Shown here: piece by piece, positions 62,847 to 64,000 of the stretch
How the letters are laid out: each line of letters starts with the position of its first letter
Numbering within the stretch: the first letter of the stretch is position 1
Assembly (NCBI RefSeq): GCF_947539375.1
Contig: NZ_OX443569.1
Location: 1,674,001 to 1,738,000, forward strand
Origin: Lactobacillus isalae
GTDB taxonomy: Bacteria > Bacillota > Bacilli > Lactobacillales > Lactobacillaceae
Direction: 5' to 3'
Length of the DNA stretch: 64,000 nucleotides
Position numbers and translations under genes: made by a program
Notes under the pieces: generated by a model
What the model was told of the DNA's origin: nothing
The model's input: only the letters and a program-made list of their open reading frames with translations
Databases searched by the model: none

Positions 62847-62875
62847 TTGAATTTCACATAAAAAAACGGTATAAT
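62847..62875 (+). promoter_or_regulatory. yaaA-recF promoter
   Basis: TTGAAT (62847-62852) and TATAAT (62870-62875), spacer 17. The transcript would start near 62882, only about 27 bases before the yaaA coding frame. Confidence 0.75.
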
Positions 62876-62908
62876 AACTAGGTATGACAAGGTAAATGGG
62901 GTGATATT

Positions 62909-63121
62909 ATCAAAAAATTCACAATTAAGGGAGAATATATTACGCTCGCCCAATTTTTAAAAGAAGAAAGCGTAATATCTTCTGGTGGTCAAGCTAAGTG
63001 GTATTTAAAAGATAATCCAGTTAAATTAAATGGCGAACTTGAAGATCGTCGCGGAAAGAAATTGCATCCAGGAGATGTATTAGATTTAGCTGGTGAAGAA
63101 TATGAATTTGTTTCAGAGTAG
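62909..63121 (+). CDS. yaaA: S4-domain protein YaaA, non-AUG start
   Basis: A 70-residue RNA-binding S4 domain protein (KKFTIKGEYITLAQFLKEES, then GGQAKWYLKDNPVKLNGE and RRGKKLHPGDVLDL). It is always found between dnaN and recF in this group. The frame has no ATG, GTG or TTG between an upstream stop (62885) and the domain; the only candidates are ATT at 62906 and ATC at 62909, directly behind GGGGTGAT, a good ribosome site. I place the start at ATC 62909, leaving five bases of spacing. Its stop is three bases before recF. Confidence 0.85.
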   Translation: MKKFTIKGEYITLAQFLKEESVISSGGQAKWYLKDNPVKLNGELEDRRGKKLHPGDVLDLAGEEYEFVSE

Positions 63122-63124
63122 CCA

Positions 63125-64000
63125 ATGTATCTTGCAAACTTTGAACTAAAAGACTTTAGAAATTTTGAAGAATTAAAAATAAATTTTGATCCTCATGTAA
63201 ATATTTTTATTGGTCCAAATGCCCAAGGAAAAACTAATTTACTTGAGGCAATTTATTTTTTAGCCTTAACTCGGTCGCATAGAACTAATAGCGATAAGGA
63301 ACTAATCCGCTTCGGTAGTAAGTTTGCTGGCTTGCAAGGGAAAGTTCACAAAAGCCAATTAGAGGTAGAACTAAAATTACGTCTAACGCCCAATGGTAAA
63401 AAAGCATGGGTAAATAGATTAGAGCAGAAAAAACTTTCAGCTTATGTTGGACAAATGAATGCAATTTTATTTTCTCCAGAAGACTTAGCTTTAGTTAAAG
63501 GAGCGCCGTCTGTTAGACGAAGATTTATGGACCTAGAGTTTGGGCAAATTAATTCAGAATATCTATATTTTTCAAGTCAGTATCGGCAGGTACTGCAACA
63601 GCGAAATAATTATTTAAAGCAATTGAGCATCAAAAAGACAAATGATCAAATTTTTTTGGATGTATTGTCTGATCAGCTGGCAGGAATTGCAGCAGAGATC
63701 ATCTCCAGGAGAATTAAATACATCAAAAAACTTAATTCATATGCTCAAACTGCTCATAGTGAGATTAGTGGTCAAGCTGAAAAATTGCAGATTTTTTATC
63801 GCCCATCAGTTAAAGAAATTGAACCAGATGATGATGTAGAGACCATTTATCAAAAAGTTATTACTAGTTATAAAAAGAATCGTCCTAATGAAATTCGAAA
63901 GGGAACAACTCTAAGCGGTCCTCACCGAGATGACTTAGATTTTCTAATAAACGATAAAAATGCCCATGATTTTGCATCTCAAGGACAACAAAGGACGATT
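63125..64000 (+). CDS. recF: DNA replication and repair protein RecF, 5' part
   Basis: The first 292 codons, running off the right edge; the full protein is about 375 residues. N-terminus [17 protein letters not shown], Walker [10 protein letters not shown] near residue 30-38, and the signature-region stretch [10 protein letters not shown] and ASQGQQRT near the visible end. RecF is an SMC-like ATPase that loads RecA at single-strand gaps. It starts three bases after yaaA, so the two are translated together; gyrB usually follows. Confidence 0.95.
   Translation, partial: MYLANFELKDFRNFEELKINFDPHVNIFIGPNAQGKTNLLEAIYFLALTRSHRTNSDKELIRFGSKFAGLQGKVHKSQLEVELKLRLTPNGKKAWVNRLEQKKLSAYVGQMNAILFSPEDLALVKGAPSVRRRFMDLEFGQINSEYLYFSSQYRQVLQQRNNYLKQLSIKKTNDQIFLDVLSDQLAGIAAEIISRRIKYIKKLNSYAQTAHSEISGQAEKLQIFYRPSVKEIEPDDDVETIYQKVITSYKKNRPNEIRKGTTLSGPHRDDLDFLINDKNAHDFASQGQQRTI

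Noticed and set aside
1-64000. tRNA, rRNA, prophage or insertion sequence
   Set aside because: No cloverleaf, ribosomal RNA segment, integrase, transposase or terminal inverted repeat was recognised by eye; a covariance-model scan would be decisive for tRNAs.

Overview
The window is a low-GC Firmicute chromosome segment that ends in the replication origin. Gene content and protein sequences point to Lactobacillus, most likely the L. gasseri / L. johnsonii / L. paragasseri group. The pointers are a tandem dAK/dGK deoxynucleoside kinase pair, lactate oxidase plus pyruvate oxidase, cytochrome bd genes with a prenyltransferase but no visible haem pathway, an FSIRK/LPXTG surface protein, and rpmH-rnpA-yidC-mnmE-mnmG next to dnaA-dnaN-yaaA-recF. 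The species is an inference; no rRNA gene is present. I saw no rRNA or tRNA gene, CRISPR array, prophage or insertion sequence.

Layout: (1) 1-5300, end of the cytochrome bd operon (cydB fragment, cydD, cydC, menA-like). (2) 5.3-9.1 kb, three binding-protein lipoproteins without transporter partners: a UgpB-like protein, a frameshifted PhnD-like protein and a BMP-type nucleoside binder. (3) 9.1-14.1 kb, a cell-wall recycling operon (PTS EIIBCA, murQ, mupG, RpiR regulator) behind a palindrome that abuts a cre site. (4) 14.2-20 kb, TSUP transporter, aldo/keto reductase, nagB with doubled NagR-type operators, dak-dgk, and lactate oxidase. (5) 20-27.4 kb, three paralogous NCS2 purine permeases, two with PurR boxes and one behind a guanine riboswitch. 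Among them lie a decayed AAA/DUF4143 ATPase, a type I toxin-antitoxin-like locus, a membrane-anchored MerR regulator and a peptide deformylase homologue. (6) 27.4-33 kb, a glucoside/sucrose PTS with sucrose phosphorylase and a divergent LacI regulator, then two paralogous unknown membrane proteins. (7) 33.1-36.2 kb, a copper efflux operon (copY, two cupredoxins, P1B ATPase). (8) 36.4-40.2 kb, a repeat-rich LPXTG surface protein. (9) 40.3-49.4 kb, an APC permease, ornithine decarboxylase, a YnbB-like PLP protein, an MFS transporter, an Fe-S-fold protein and a short MutS2-like ATPase. (10) 49.4-59.5 kb, mainly minus-strand genes: ClC exchanger, 6-phosphogluconate dehydrogenase, pyruvate oxidase, mnmG, mnmE, yidC, rnpA, rpmH. 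(11) 59.5-64 kb, bipartite oriC around dnaA, then dnaN, yaaA and the start of recF.

Functional links: cytochrome bd, lactate oxidase and pyruvate oxidase form an aerobic and H2O2-producing set. The most unusual signal is that both oxidases end in the same tail, D-x-x-S-G-A-S-R-H, which matches the published ApbE flavinylation motif; pyruvate oxidase carries it twice. MurNAc recycling and nagB together feed amino-sugar carbon to glycolysis. Three purine permeases and two deoxynucleoside kinases indicate strong reliance on purine salvage. Other notable signals are the convergent toxin/antisense RNA locus, a DnaA-trio-like unwinding element, and a yaaA gene with no ATG, GTG or TTG start.
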